A stretch of DNA of 64,000 nt from Burkholderia cepacia. GTDB taxonomy: Bacteria; Pseudomonadota; Gammaproteobacteria; Burkholderiales; Burkholderiaceae. This document shows positions 7,374-15,710 of the stretch, piece by piece. The stretch is taken from positions 1,798,001 to 1,862,000 of the forward strand of contig NZ_CP013443.1 of assembly GCF_001718835.1 (NCBI RefSeq). The letters run 5' to 3'. Numbering within the stretch: the stretch's first letter is position 1; each line of letters opens with the position of its first letter. The position numbers were made by a program, and so were the translations under genes. The notes under the pieces are model-generated. The model did no database searches. It saw only the letters and a program-made list of their open reading frames with translations, and had not been told where the DNA came from.

Positions 7374-10300
7374 ATGCATCTGCTGCGCACCACGCCGGGC
7401 GGCTTCGTCGACGATACGCAGGGTGTCGTCCGGATCGACCAGCAGCCGGCCGACATCGTGATCCTGAGCTCGGCCGACACGACGCTGTCGCTGCTCGCCA
7501 GCGTCGTGCCGACGCTGCCGGCCGGCTTCCCGAGCGTGCGGCTCGCGAACGTCACGTTCCTGCGGCAGCCGGCGTCGGTCGATTTCTACGTCGACGACGT
7601 GCTGCGGCACGCGAAGGCGGTCGTGATCGACCATCTCGGCGGCGAGGCGTACTGGCCGTACGGGATCGAGCAGGCCGTGTCGCTCGCGTCGAAGCGCGCG
7701 CAGCAGCTCGCGATGTTCTCGGGCGACCTGCAGGAAGATCCGAACCTCGTCGCGAAAAGCACCGTCGCGCCCGGCCTGTGCCGGCTGTGGTGGCGCTACC
7801 TGCGCGAAGGCGGCGTGCACAACGCCGAGGCGCTGCTGCGCAGCATCGCATTCCACACGCTCGGGTTCGGCGACGAACCCGAACCGCCGCGCCCGCTGCC
7901 GGCCGCCGCGCTGTATCACCCGGCGCGCGACCGCGCGGGCATCGACGACTGGCGGCCGCGCTGGACGCCGGGCGCGCCCGTCGTCGCGATCCTGTTCTAT
8001 CGCGCGCACTGGCAGGCCGCGAACACGGCCGTGTTCGACGCGCTGGCCGATGCGCTCGTTCAGGCAGGGCTGAATCCGCTGCCGATCGCGGTCACGTCGC
8101 TGAAGGATGCGGTGAGCCGCGAAGTCATCACGCAGCTCTGCGACACGCATGACGCCGCGCTCGTGCTGAACACGACCGCGTTCGCGGCCGGCGCGATCGA
8201 CAGCCCGGAACACGACGTGCTCGCCGGCGACGCGCCGGTGTTGCAGGTGATCCTGTCCGGCGGCAATCGCGAGGCCTGGATGGCCGACAACCAGGGCCTG
8301 CATGCGCGCGACATCGCGATGCACATCGCGCTGCCCGAGGTCGACGGCCGGATCGTCACGCGCGCGGTGAGCTTCAAGGGGCTCGCGTACCGCTGCCCGC
8401 ACACCGAAGTCGACGTCGTGCGCTACCAGCCGGACGCCGAGCGGATCGCGTTCGTCGCGGCGCTCGCGCGCGGCTGGTGCCGGCTGCGCACGCTCGACAA
8501 CGGCGACAAGCGTGTCGCGCTGATTCTCGCGAACTATCCGCAAAGCGAAGGGCGTATCGGCAACGGCGTCGGGCTCGATACGCCGGCGTCCGCGCTGCGC
8601 GTGCTCGCGGCGCTGCGCGACGCGGGCTACACGGTGGCCGACCTGCCGCCGGACGGCGACGCGCTGATCGCGCGGCTCACCGAAGGCGTGACCAACGACG
8701 CGGCCGTGCATGCGCTGCGCCCCGCATTCCAGAGCTTCCCGCTGGCCGACTACGTCGCGCATTTCGCGCGGCTGCCGGCGGCCGTGCGCGACGCGCTGAA
8801 CGAACGCTGGGGCCCGCCCGAAGCCGATCCGACGCTGCGGCAAGGGCGCTTCACGATCGCCGGCTGGCGCGCGGGCAACGTGTTCGTCGGCATCCAGCCG
8901 TCGCGCTCGCGCGGCGAGAACGACTACGCGAGCTACCACGACGCGGATCTCGTGCCGCCGCATGCGTATCTCGCGTTCTATTTCTGGCTGCGCGATGCGT
9001 ATCGCATCGACGCGGTCATCCACCTCGGCAAGCACGGCAACCTCGAATGGCTGCCGGGCAAGAGCGTCGCGCTGTCCGACGCGTGCTGGCCCGACCTGAC
9101 CCTCGGGCCGCTGCCGCATCTGTACCCGTTCATCGTCAACGATCCGGGCGAGGGCAGCCAGGCGAAGCGCCGCGCGCAGGCCGTGATCGTCGATCACCTG
9201 ATGCCGCCGCTCACGCGCGCGGAAAACTACGGCCCGCTGCAGGATCTCGAGCGGCAGGTCGACGAATACTACGAAGCGCTGATGGTCGATGCGCGGCGCG
9301 CGAAGCTGCTGCGCAAGACGATCCTCGCGACGATCGCCGAACACCGGCTGCACGACGAGCTGAGCGTGTCGCCGCCGCGCGACGCGGGCGACGAGGATGC
9401 GCTGCTGACGCGCGTCGACGCGTGGCTGTGCGAACTGAAGGAAGCGCAGATCCGCGACGGGCTGCACGTGTTCGGCGTGTCGCCGGCCGGGCGCCAGCGG
9501 CGCGACACGCTGCTGGCGCTCGCGCGCTTTCCGGTCGGCGACGGCAAGGGGGCACGCGCGGGACTGATCGGCGCGCTCGCGCGCGATCTCGCGCTCGGCG
9601 ACGATTTCGACCCGCTCGCGGCCGAGTGGGCCGCGCCGTGGGCCGGGCCGCGACCGGCGATCCTGCAGGCACTCGATGGATCGCCGTGGCGCCATGCGGG
9701 CGATACGCGCGAGCGGCTCGAACGGTTCGCGCAGCAATGGCTGGACAGGCTGGGGGCGGCCGACGCCAGCGATACGGGCACGCAAGACGCGACGCCCCCC
9801 GGCGACTGGCCGCACACGCTCGCCGTGATCGAGCGCGTCCGCGCGACGCTGCTGCCCGCGCTCGACGCGTGCGGCGGCGAGGAAATGCGTCAGCTGCTGC
9901 GCGGGCTCGACGGCCGCTTCGTGCCGCCGGGGCCGAGCGGATCGCCGTCGCGCGGCCGCCCCGACGTGCTGCCGACCGGCCGCAATTTCTACTCGGTCGA
10001 CACGCGCGCGGTGCCGACGCAGGCCGCGTGGACGCTCGGCCTGAAATCCGCGCAGCAGCTGATCGAGCGCCATCTGCAGGACCATGGCGACTATCCGCGC
10101 GCGATCGGGCTGTCGGTGTGGGGCACGGCGACGATGCGCACGGGCGGCGACGACATCGCGCAGGCGTTCGCGCTGCTTGGCGTGCGGCCGAAATGGGCGC
10201 ACGGCAGCCATCGCGTGACCGACTTCGAGATCCTGCCGATCGAGATCTTCGACCGGCCGCGCATCGACGTGACGCTGCGCGTATCGGGTTTCTTCCGCGA

Positions 10301-11186
10301 CGCGTTCCCGAACCTGATGCATCTGTTCGACGCAGCGGTGCAGGCGGTGGCCGCGCTCGACGAGCCGGAGGAACTGAACCCGATCCGCGCGCGCATCGAG
10401 CGCGAACGCGCGAAGTGGGTCGCACAGGGCGTGGCGCCGGACGAAGCGCGGCGCCGCGCCGGCTGGCGCGTGTTCGGCGCGCGGCCGGGCAGCTACGGCG
10501 CGGGCCTGCAGGACCTGATCGACCAGCGCCGCTGGCAGACCGACGCCGATCTCGCGGAGGCGTACCGCCAGTGGGGCGGCCATGCGTATGCGCAGAACAG
10601 CGCGGGCGACGCCGCGGCCGACGTGTTCGGCGAGCGGCTCGCGACGATCGACGTCGTCGTGCAGAACCAGGACAGCCGCGAGCACGACATCCTCGATTCG
10701 AACGACTACTACCAGTTCCAGGGCGGGATGACCGCGGCCGTGCGGCACCTGTCCGGGCGGCAGCCGAGCATCTACCACGGCGACCACGCGAACCCGGTCG
10801 CGCCGAAGATGCGCACGCTGCGCGAGGAAATCGCGCGCGTGATCCGTTCGCGCGTCGTCAACCCGAAGTGGCTCGACGGCGTGAAGCGCCATGGTTACAA
10901 GGGCGCGGCCGAGCTGGCGGCGACCGTCGACTACCTGTACGGCTATGACGCGACCGCGCGCGTGCTGTCCGACCACCAGTACGCGCTCGTCGCCGACGCG
11001 TACCTGTTCGACGACGCCACCCGCGCGTTCCTCGAACGGCACAATCCGAAGGCGCTGCACGGGATCTGCGAACGCTTCGTCGAGGCGATGCAGCGCGGCC
11101 TGTGGCAGCAGCCGGGCGACTATCGCGAGCGGATCGAAGCGGTCTGGCTCGACAGCGAACAACTCCAGGAAGGGGGACGGCGATGA
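7374..11186 (+). CDS. cobN: Cobaltochelatase large subunit CobN
   Basis: At 1270 aa this is the normal length for the porphyrin-binding H subunit of ATP-dependent cobaltochelatase, which inserts Co2+ into hydrogenobyrinate a,c-diamide. The central and C-terminal CobN/BchH signatures are present: HLGKHGNLEWLPGK, YPFIVNDPGEGSQAKRR, GLSVWGTATMRTGGDD, VTLRVSGFFRDAFPNL and NQDSREHDILDSNDYYQFQGG. It is complete from start to stop and overlaps the ChlI start by 4 bp (ATGA). CobS and CobT genes are not seen; the ChlI/ChlD-type gene that follows presumably supplies the AAA+ partner. Confidence 0.95.
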   Translation: MHLLRTTPGGFVDDTQGVVRIDQQPADIVILSSADTTLSLLASVVPTLPAGFPSVRLANVTFLRQPASVDFYVDDVLRHAKAVVIDHLGGEAYWPYGIEQAVSLASKRAQQLAMFSGDLQEDPNLVAKSTVAPGLCRLWWRYLREGGVHNAEALLRSIAFHTLGFGDEPEPPRPLPAAALYHPARDRAGIDDWRPRWTPGAPVVAILFYRAHWQAANTAVFDALADALVQAGLNPLPIAVTSLKDAVSREVITQLCDTHDAALVLNTTAFAAGAIDSPEHDVLAGDAPVLQVILSGGNREAWMADNQGLHARDIAMHIALPEVDGRIVTRAVSFKGLAYRCPHTEVDVVRYQPDAERIAFVAALARGWCRLRTLDNGDKRVALILANYPQSEGRIGNGVGLDTPASALRVLAALRDAGYTVADLPPDGDALIARLTEGVTNDAAVHALRPAFQSFPLADYVAHFARLPAAVRDALNERWGPPEADPTLRQGRFTIAGWRAGNVFVGIQPSRSRGENDYASYHDADLVPPHAYLAFYFWLRDAYRIDAVIHLGKHGNLEWLPGKSVALSDACWPDLTLGPLPHLYPFIVNDPGEGSQAKRRAQAVIVDHLMPPLTRAENYGPLQDLERQVDEYYEALMVDARRAKLLRKTILATIAEHRLHDELSVSPPRDAGDEDALLTRVDAWLCELKEAQIRDGLHVFGVSPAGRQRRDTLLALARFPVGDGKGARAGLIGALARDLALGDDFDPLAAEWAAPWAGPRPAILQALDGSPWRHAGDTRERLERFAQQWLDRLGAADASDTGTQDATPPGDWPHTLAVIERVRATLLPALDACGGEEMRQLLRGLDGRFVPPGPSGSPSRGRPDVLPTGRNFYSVDTRAVPTQAAWTLGLKSAQQLIERHLQDHGDYPRAIGLSVWGTATMRTGGDDIAQAFALLGVRPKWAHGSHRVTDFEILPIEIFDRPRIDVTLRVSGFFRDAFPNLMHLFDAAVQAVAALDEPEELNPIRARIERERAKWVAQGVAPDEARRRAGWRVFGARPGSYGAGLQDLIDQRRWQTDADLAEAYRQWGGHAYAQNSAGDAAADVFGERLATIDVVVQNQDSREHDILDSNDYYQFQGGMTAAVRHLSGRQPSIYHGDHANPVAPKMRTLREEIARVIRSRVVNPKWLDGVKRHGYKGAAELAATVDYLYGYDATARVLSDHQYALVADAYLFDDATRAFLERHNPKALHGICERFVEAMQRGLWQQPGDYRERIEAVWLDSEQLQEGGRR

Positions 11187-12253
11187 CCGATCCGACGCAC
11201 CGCCTGCGCGCGGTGTTTCCGTTCACCGCGCTCGTCGGGCAGGCGGCGCTGCAGCAGGCGCTGCTGCTCGCCGCGATCGACCCGTCGCTGGGCGGCGTGC
11301 TCGTGAGCGGCCCGCGCGGCACCGCGAAATCGACCGCCGCGCGCGGCCTCGCCGAGCTGTTGCCGGAAGGGCAGTTCGTCACGCTGCCGCTGTCGGCGAG
11401 CGACGAGCAGGTGACGGGGACGCTCGACCTCGCGCATGCCCTCGCCGAAAACGGCGTGCGCTTCCGGCCGGGCCTGCTCGCGCGGGCGCATCTCGGCGTG
11501 CTGTATGTCGACGAGGTGAACCTGCTCGCCGACGGGCTCGTCGATACGCTGCTCGACGTCGCCGCGAGCGGCGTGAACATCGTCGAACGCGATGGCGTGT
11601 CGCACGCGCACGATGCGCGCTTCGTGCTCGTCGGCACGATGAATCCCGAGGAGGGCGAGCTGCGTCCGCAACTGCTCGACCGCTTCGGGCTGATGGTCGA
11701 GCTGGAGAACTGCTTCGACGCCGCGCAGCGCGAGCGGATCGTGAAGGCGCGGCTGGCATTCGATCTCGATCCGGAGGCGTTCCGCGCGCGTCACGACGAC
11801 GCGCAGCGCGCGCTGGCCGGGCGGATTCGCGCGGCGCGCGAACGTGTGGCCGCGCTGACGTTCGGCGACGCGGTACATGCGCATGTGAGCGCGCTGTGCA
11901 TCGACGCGGCCGTCGACGGACTGCGCGCCGATCTCGTGATGCTGCGTGCGGCGCGCGCGCTCGCCGCGCTCGAAGGCGCGGACGCGGTGACGGTCGAGCA
12001 TGTCGAGCACGTCGCGGAAGCGGTGCTGAGGCATCGCCGGTCAGCGCATGCGACGCCGCCTGCGGCGTCGGGGGCGCGCGACGCGGAGCGTGCGCCGTCG
12101 CAATCGAATGCGGGCGGTTCGTCCGCCACGCCGCCTGACACGGCGCGGCCGCGCGACGAGGATGCACAAGGCGACTGGGGCTACCTGCGGCCCGAACCCG
12201 CGGGGCTGCACGACGTGAAAGGCGTGGTGCCGCTGCCGCTAAAAAAACGCTGA
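11183..12253 (+). CDS. ChlI-type AAA+ ATPase subunit of cobaltochelatase (0-frame product)
   Basis: A 356-aa AAA+ ATPase of the magnesium-chelatase I-subunit family. Visible are Walker A GPRGTAKST (43-51), Walker B LGVLYVDEVNLL, sensor motif VGTMNPEEGELRPQLLDRFG, and the C-terminal lid helices. The start overlaps the cobN stop and follows GGGGGACGG. The ORF ends in PLPLKKR with an A7 run directly before the stop. The VWA coding region continues in the -1 frame, so this ORF is probably both an independent small subunit and the N-terminus of a longer ChlI-ChlD fusion. Pairing with CobN is inferred from operon order. Confidence 0.9.
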   Translation: MTDPTHRLRAVFPFTALVGQAALQQALLLAAIDPSLGGVLVSGPRGTAKSTAARGLAELLPEGQFVTLPLSASDEQVTGTLDLAHALAENGVRFRPGLLARAHLGVLYVDEVNLLADGLVDTLLDVAASGVNIVERDGVSHAHDARFVLVGTMNPEEGELRPQLLDRFGLMVELENCFDAAQRERIVKARLAFDLDPEAFRARHDDAQRALAGRIRAARERVAALTFGDAVHAHVSALCIDAAVDGLRADLVMLRAARALAALEGADAVTVEHVEHVAEAVLRHRRSAHATPPAASGARDAERAPSQSNAGGSSATPPDTARPRDEDAQGDWGYLRPEPAGLHDVKGVVPLPLKKR

Positions 12254-12301
12254 GCCATCGAGCCGGCGCCGCCGCGAACGCCGTTCGCGGTCCTCGATGG
12301 C
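12241..12301 (+). promoter_or_regulatory. Programmed -1 frameshift site: A7 slippery run plus 3' stem-loop
   Basis: The run A7 at 12241-12247 reads CTA AAA AAA in the ChlI frame, i.e. an A_AAA_AAA slippery heptamer. After the UGA (12251-12253) the RNA can form GCCATCGAG (12254-12262) with CTCGATGGC (12293-12301), nine pairs. An inner hairpin pairs CCGCGAAC (12272-12279) with GTTCGCGG (12283-12290) around a 3-nt loop. The outer stem begins 6 nt after the slippery run, the spacing expected of a stimulatory structure. A -1 slip yields a 587-aa ChlI-VWA protein. Frameshifting in chlD genes giving two cobaltochelatase subunits has been described in the literature; here it is inferred from sequence. 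Confidence 0.85.
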
Positions 12302-12945
12302 AGCAGGGCGAAACCGGGCGTGCGCCGGGCGTGACACGCGCCGGTGTGGCGGTCGCATGGCCGGCGACGTTCGCGGTCAAGCGCGCCGGGCGATTGCAGG
12401 CCGAGCATCTGCGGTTCCGGAAACAGGCGGGCGCGCCGCGCGCGTTGCATTGCTTCGTGCTCGACTGTTCGGCGTCGATGCTGTCGCACGGGCGGCTCGC
12501 GCTGGCGAAGGGGCTGATCGTCGCGTATTTCGATGAAGCGGCGCGCGCGCGGGCGGAGACGGCGCTGATCTGTTTCGGCGGCGACGGCGCCGCGCGGCGC
12601 TTCGGCCCGGCCGTGCCGCGCTGGTGGAATGCGCGCTGGCTCGAACCGGTCGGCGGTGGCGGCGGCACGCCGCTCGCGGACGGCATCGCGGCCGCCGCGC
12701 AGGTGCTCGCGCGCGCGGCGCGACGCGATCCGGACAGGCAGCGCTGGCTGTGGGTGCTGTCCGACGGGCGCACGCGCGAGACGCCGGCGCGGCCGAAGGC
12801 GGCCGATCACGTCGTGTTCGTCGATTTCGACGATGCGGCCGTGAGGGTCGGGCGCGGGGCAAGGATCGCGGCCGAGTGGGGGGCGGAGTGGGTGAGGCCG
12901 GAGGGGTTGGTGGCCGCTTCGCCGGTGCGTGGTGAGCGTGCATGA
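12247..12945 (+). CDS. ChlD-type VWA domain region, read by -1 frameshift from the ChlI ORF
   Basis: This frame encodes about 232 residues with a von Willebrand A domain: MIDAS motif DCSAS after HCFVL, GGGGGTPLADG, and WVLSDGRTRE. It corresponds to the C-terminal half of the chelatase D subunit, which bridges the AAA+ ring and CobN. No ATG exists at its head. The only upstream start-like codon is a GTG at 12331 with no Shine-Dalgarno sequence, whereas the reading frame runs open from the A7 run at 12241-12247. It is therefore most likely made only as the 587-aa fusion beginning at 11183. Independent initiation at 12331 is the alternative. Confidence 0.82.
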   Translation, partial: TLSHRAGAAANAVRGPRWQQGETGRAPGVTRAGVAVAWPATFAVKRAGRLQAEHLRFRKQAGAPRALHCFVLDCSASMLSHGRLALAKGLIVAYFDEAARARAETALICFGGDGAARRFGPAVPRWWNARWLEPVGGGGGTPLADGIAAAAQVLARAARRDPDRQRWLWVLSDGRTRETPARPKAADHVVFVDFDDAAVRVGRGARIAAEWGAEWVRPEGLVAASPVRGERA

Positions 12946-13229
12946 TGCCCATGGCGGTGAGTCCGGCGCAAAACGCAAAGCGGCGTTGACCGAGCGCATA
13001 TCTCTGCAATATCAAAATGCCTGTTATTGAGTAGGCGCTTAGTGCAAATGCACAATCGACGCGCGCGTGCGCCGGTTGATGGCGATATTTTGCATGCTGA
13101 CGCTTTAATTTGAGGCGATCGTGTCCTAGTCTTTCATAGCGGTGCGCGTTATGTCTTGTCGATGCGCTCGCAATAAGCCAAACGTAAACGGGGTGTTCAT
13201 TCAAACGTCAGATTTGAAGGAGAGGAATT

Positions 13230-13499
13230 ATGAGCGGGGATATCTCTGTCGTGATAACTCAAGAACAAATTTCAGCGCTCGCTGAGCAAATAAAGCAGAG
13301 TGTCACGACTGCCCAACTGGCCGAATCGACGGCGAAATCCGAATTCTGCAAAATCTGGCCGGAGGCCAGCGCCGGGTTGACGGCTTTGAAAACCGTGCTC
13401 GAGTTGGTGCCCGGCGTGAGCGTCCTGGCCGGCGCCGCAATCGCGATCGTGCTGGCGGCGGGAAATGCTGCTTCAGGCGCCGTGTGCGCTAAATCCTGA
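13230..13499 (+). CDS. Small hydrophobic-tailed protein, unknown function
   Basis: An 89-aa protein not recognised as any family. The first 50 residues are polar and helix-forming (QEQISALAEQIKQSVTTAQL). Residues about 58-80 form one hydrophobic Gly/Ala-rich segment (PGVSVLAGAAIAIVLAAGNA), and the C-terminus has a lone Cys86. A strong ribosome binding site (AAGGAGAGG) supports the start. It heads the lower-GC accessory block and is followed by 297 bp without a gene before the DUF1906 gene. A membrane-inserting small effector or a substrate of the caspase-like protease downstream is conceivable but only inference. Confidence 0.6.
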   Translation: MSGDISVVITQEQISALAEQIKQSVTTAQLAESTAKSEFCKIWPEASAGLTALKTVLELVPGVSVLAGAAIAIVLAAGNAASGAVCAKS

Positions 13500-13796
13500 C
13501 TGCCGCGATATCGGCAACGACATGCCGGCCCCGGACAGGTGACCGGCATGTCGAATGCTGTCCTTGAGCGCAGATCATGTGACGACATCAACCGAGGTGG
13601 CCGAGAGATCGACTGATGCGTCGAAGTTCCGCAGTCGGAGGGGCTTCATTTTGTCCACGCCAATTCGGGGAAAGTCAAAAAAGCGGTATTTGGTGAAATT
13701 TATTGTCCGTGCTCAGCGAGCGATTTCGGGGGCGGCGGTTTTTTCTCGTAAATCATCGAAATGCTTATAAGCGGAAGCAGCCAGGAGGCCAATAAA

Positions 13797-14453
13797 ATGA
13801 CATCGACAATTTCCATACCGAACGGATCGATCGGATTCGATCATAGCGGTTCGCGGTTAACGTCCCAGCAGGCCCAGGATTACGTCGACAGAGGCTACAA
13901 ATTCTGCCTACGTTATATCCCCAATCCACTGTCTTCAGGCGCCAGCGATTTGAACAAGGACGAGGCCGACGCAATCCTGGCGTCGGGCCTATGGCTGGGG
14001 GCAGTCCAGCATTGCTGCGCAGCGAGCGAATCTTCCACGTTCGAGCCGACGCCTGGCATGGGAATCGAATGGGGCGCGCTTGCCGCGCAGCATGCCGCGG
14101 CCGCCGGTCTCACCACTGGCACCACCGTCTGGCTTGATCTCGAGGGCGTCAAGGCCGGCACCGCCGTCGCGGACATCATCGGGTTCTGCAATCAATGGTT
14201 TGCCCAGGTCACGGCGGCCGGCTTTGCATCGGGCGTCTACGTCGGATTCGATTCGGGCTTGTCGTCGGACCAACTCTATTTTCAGTTGACCACGCAGCAT
14301 TATTGGCGCGGGGCGTCGAATGTTCCGGATGTAGCGTTCCGTGGCTACCAGATCGTCCAGCGCGTCATAAAAGATTCCGGAGGTAACGAGTTCGACGTCG
14401 ATCATGCGCAAACCGACAACCTCGGATTGAGTGCGACGGTCACTTCGCAATGA
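13797..14453 (+). CDS. DUF1906 / Rv2525c-like glycoside-hydrolase-like protein
   Basis: A 218-aa protein of the DUF1906 family, which has a GH25 (muramidase)-like TIM barrel. Visible family features are an N-terminal GFDHSGSRLT with Asp15, RGYKFCLRYIP, a strand ending in the acidic pair VWLDLEG (Asp114, Glu116) at the catalytic position, GVYVGFDSG, and a final DVDHAQTDNLG. No signal peptide is visible, so it is cytosolic as read or exported by another route. The start at 13797 follows AGGAGG. An upstream in-frame ATG at 13761 lacks such a site. It probably recognises or cleaves peptidoglycan or another glycan; activity is not proven by sequence. Confidence 0.8.
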   Translation: MTSTISIPNGSIGFDHSGSRLTSQQAQDYVDRGYKFCLRYIPNPLSSGASDLNKDEADAILASGLWLGAVQHCCAASESSTFEPTPGMGIEWGALAAQHAAAAGLTTGTTVWLDLEGVKAGTAVADIIGFCNQWFAQVTAAGFASGVYVGFDSGLSSDQLYFQLTTQHYWRGASNVPDVAFRGYQIVQRVIKDSGGNEFDVDHAQTDNLGLSATVTSQ

Positions 14454-14563
14454 CGCATGCCGCGTGAAGCACGGTGACCGGCAACCAAATGGGCACGAGG
14501 GGGCCGATGCAGGCCGCAGCATCTCTCGAAATAAGCACGTGGATACCATTCCGGGGAAGGAAG

Positions 14564-15700
14564 ATGGCACAACTGGTGTTCGTTCATGGCGTCGCAACGC
14601 GCGATACGCCGGCGTATCAGGATGCAGTCGAGAACCGTGACAAGCTGTTTCGCGAATTACTGTTCACTGGAAGCGACGTCACAATCCACTCGCCGTTGTG
14701 GGGGCAATTCGTCCCCGCAATCCCGCACGATGTTTTCGACACCGACAAGGGGGTGGCGACCTACTCGCTCAATTTGGGCGCGGCTCCAGGGCTTGGTGCT
14801 GGCCTTATGGGAGGAGGCGGGCAGGCAGGAGACACGATCGACGTTTCGATTGGCGCCATCGGAAAGCAGGATCCAGTGGCGGCGCTTGATGCGATTTGTT
14901 CGGAGATCGTCGACCGGGCCGCGCGCGAGCAACGCGGTCTCAAGCCGGAGGAACTTCAGGCGTTCCGCAAAGCATCCGAGCTCATCGCGTCGGACAGCGC
15001 AGCGACCGCGTTCGATGGGGACGCAAGCTCTCGGACGATTGCGGATCAGCTTGCTGCCGGGGCGCCGGTACCGTTCGGCGGCGTCGTAAGTCTTATCGGC
15101 GAAGCCATCTCCGCCGTTACGGATCGGGTACGCAACGTGGCGTCGACGCTCGGCTTCGATGCTATTCGAGGCAGCCTCAGCCCTGCCGTTGGCCTTTTCT
15201 TCGGTGACGTGTTCGTCTACCTGAAGGAAGGGGCGCATCGACAGAGCATACGAAGCGAAGTCGGGAAGGCCCTCGCCAATGCATATGCGGAGGTCCAGGC
15301 TGGCAAGGGGCCGCTCGTGGTGGTCGGGCACAGCATGGGCGGCGTCATACTTGTCGACATGCTGACGAATCCCGATTCGGCAAACCTTCCTGACGGCTTC
15401 AAGGTCGATGCGCTTTTGACCGTCGGCTCGCAGCCCGGCCTCTTCGCCGCGCTCGATCTTCTCGCGCACAACCTGCCGTCCGGATCGGTGCGTCGCAAGC
15501 CCGACTGCGTCAAGCATTGGCTCAATATCTTCGACCCAATCGATCCGCTGGCCTTCCGAACGGACATGATCTTCGACGGCGCTGTCGACCTCGCGTTCAA
15601 CTCCGTGACGGGGATTGCGGACGCGCACTCGAAATACTTCCAGCGGCCGCAGTTCTATGCCCGTTCGCGCACGCGTCTTCAGGACTTCGGGGTTTTGTGA
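14564..15700 (+). CDS. Alpha/beta hydrolase (lipase/esterase-like) of the caspase cassette
   Basis: A 378-aa protein opening with QLVFVHGVATRDTPAY, the first strand and oxyanion region of an alpha/beta hydrolase. It carries a canonical nucleophile elbow GHSMGG with Ser257, followed by VDMLTNPD. A long Gly/Ala-rich insertion (about residues 65-210) separates the two and could be a lid or membrane-associating region (PGLGAGLMGGGGQ, GGVVSLIGEAISAV). The C-terminal part contains HWLNIFDPIDPLA and a late His in DAHSKYF, candidates for the Asp/His of the triad. The start follows GGGGAAGG. Only 10 bp separate it from the caspase-like gene. Phospholipase-type activity is a guess. Confidence 0.8.
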   Translation: MAQLVFVHGVATRDTPAYQDAVENRDKLFRELLFTGSDVTIHSPLWGQFVPAIPHDVFDTDKGVATYSLNLGAAPGLGAGLMGGGGQAGDTIDVSIGAIGKQDPVAALDAICSEIVDRAAREQRGLKPEELQAFRKASELIASDSAATAFDGDASSRTIADQLAAGAPVPFGGVVSLIGEAISAVTDRVRNVASTLGFDAIRGSLSPAVGLFFGDVFVYLKEGAHRQSIRSEVGKALANAYAEVQAGKGPLVVVGHSMGGVILVDMLTNPDSANLPDGFKVDALLTVGSQPGLFAALDLLAHNLPSGSVRRKPDCVKHWLNIFDPIDPLAFRTDMIFDGAVDLAFNSVTGIADAHSKYFQRPQFYARSRTRLQDFGVL

Positions 15701-15710
15701 GGTCAAGACG

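Noticed and set aside
6285..11162. Minus-strand open frame of about 1625 codons opposite cobW/cobN
   Set aside because: It is an antisense shadow of two certain genes caused by GC-rich codon bias. Its translation is Arg/Val/Asp repeats without any domain.
12331..12945. Independent VWA gene starting at a GTG
   Set aside because: No ribosome binding site precedes it, and the frame is open back to the slippery A7. It is treated as the frameshifted part of the ChlI gene.
13555..13770. 71-codon frame between the 89-aa gene and the DUF1906 gene
   Set aside because: No ribosome binding site, no recognisable fold, and codon use unlike both neighbours. The 297-bp gap is more likely a leader/promoter region.
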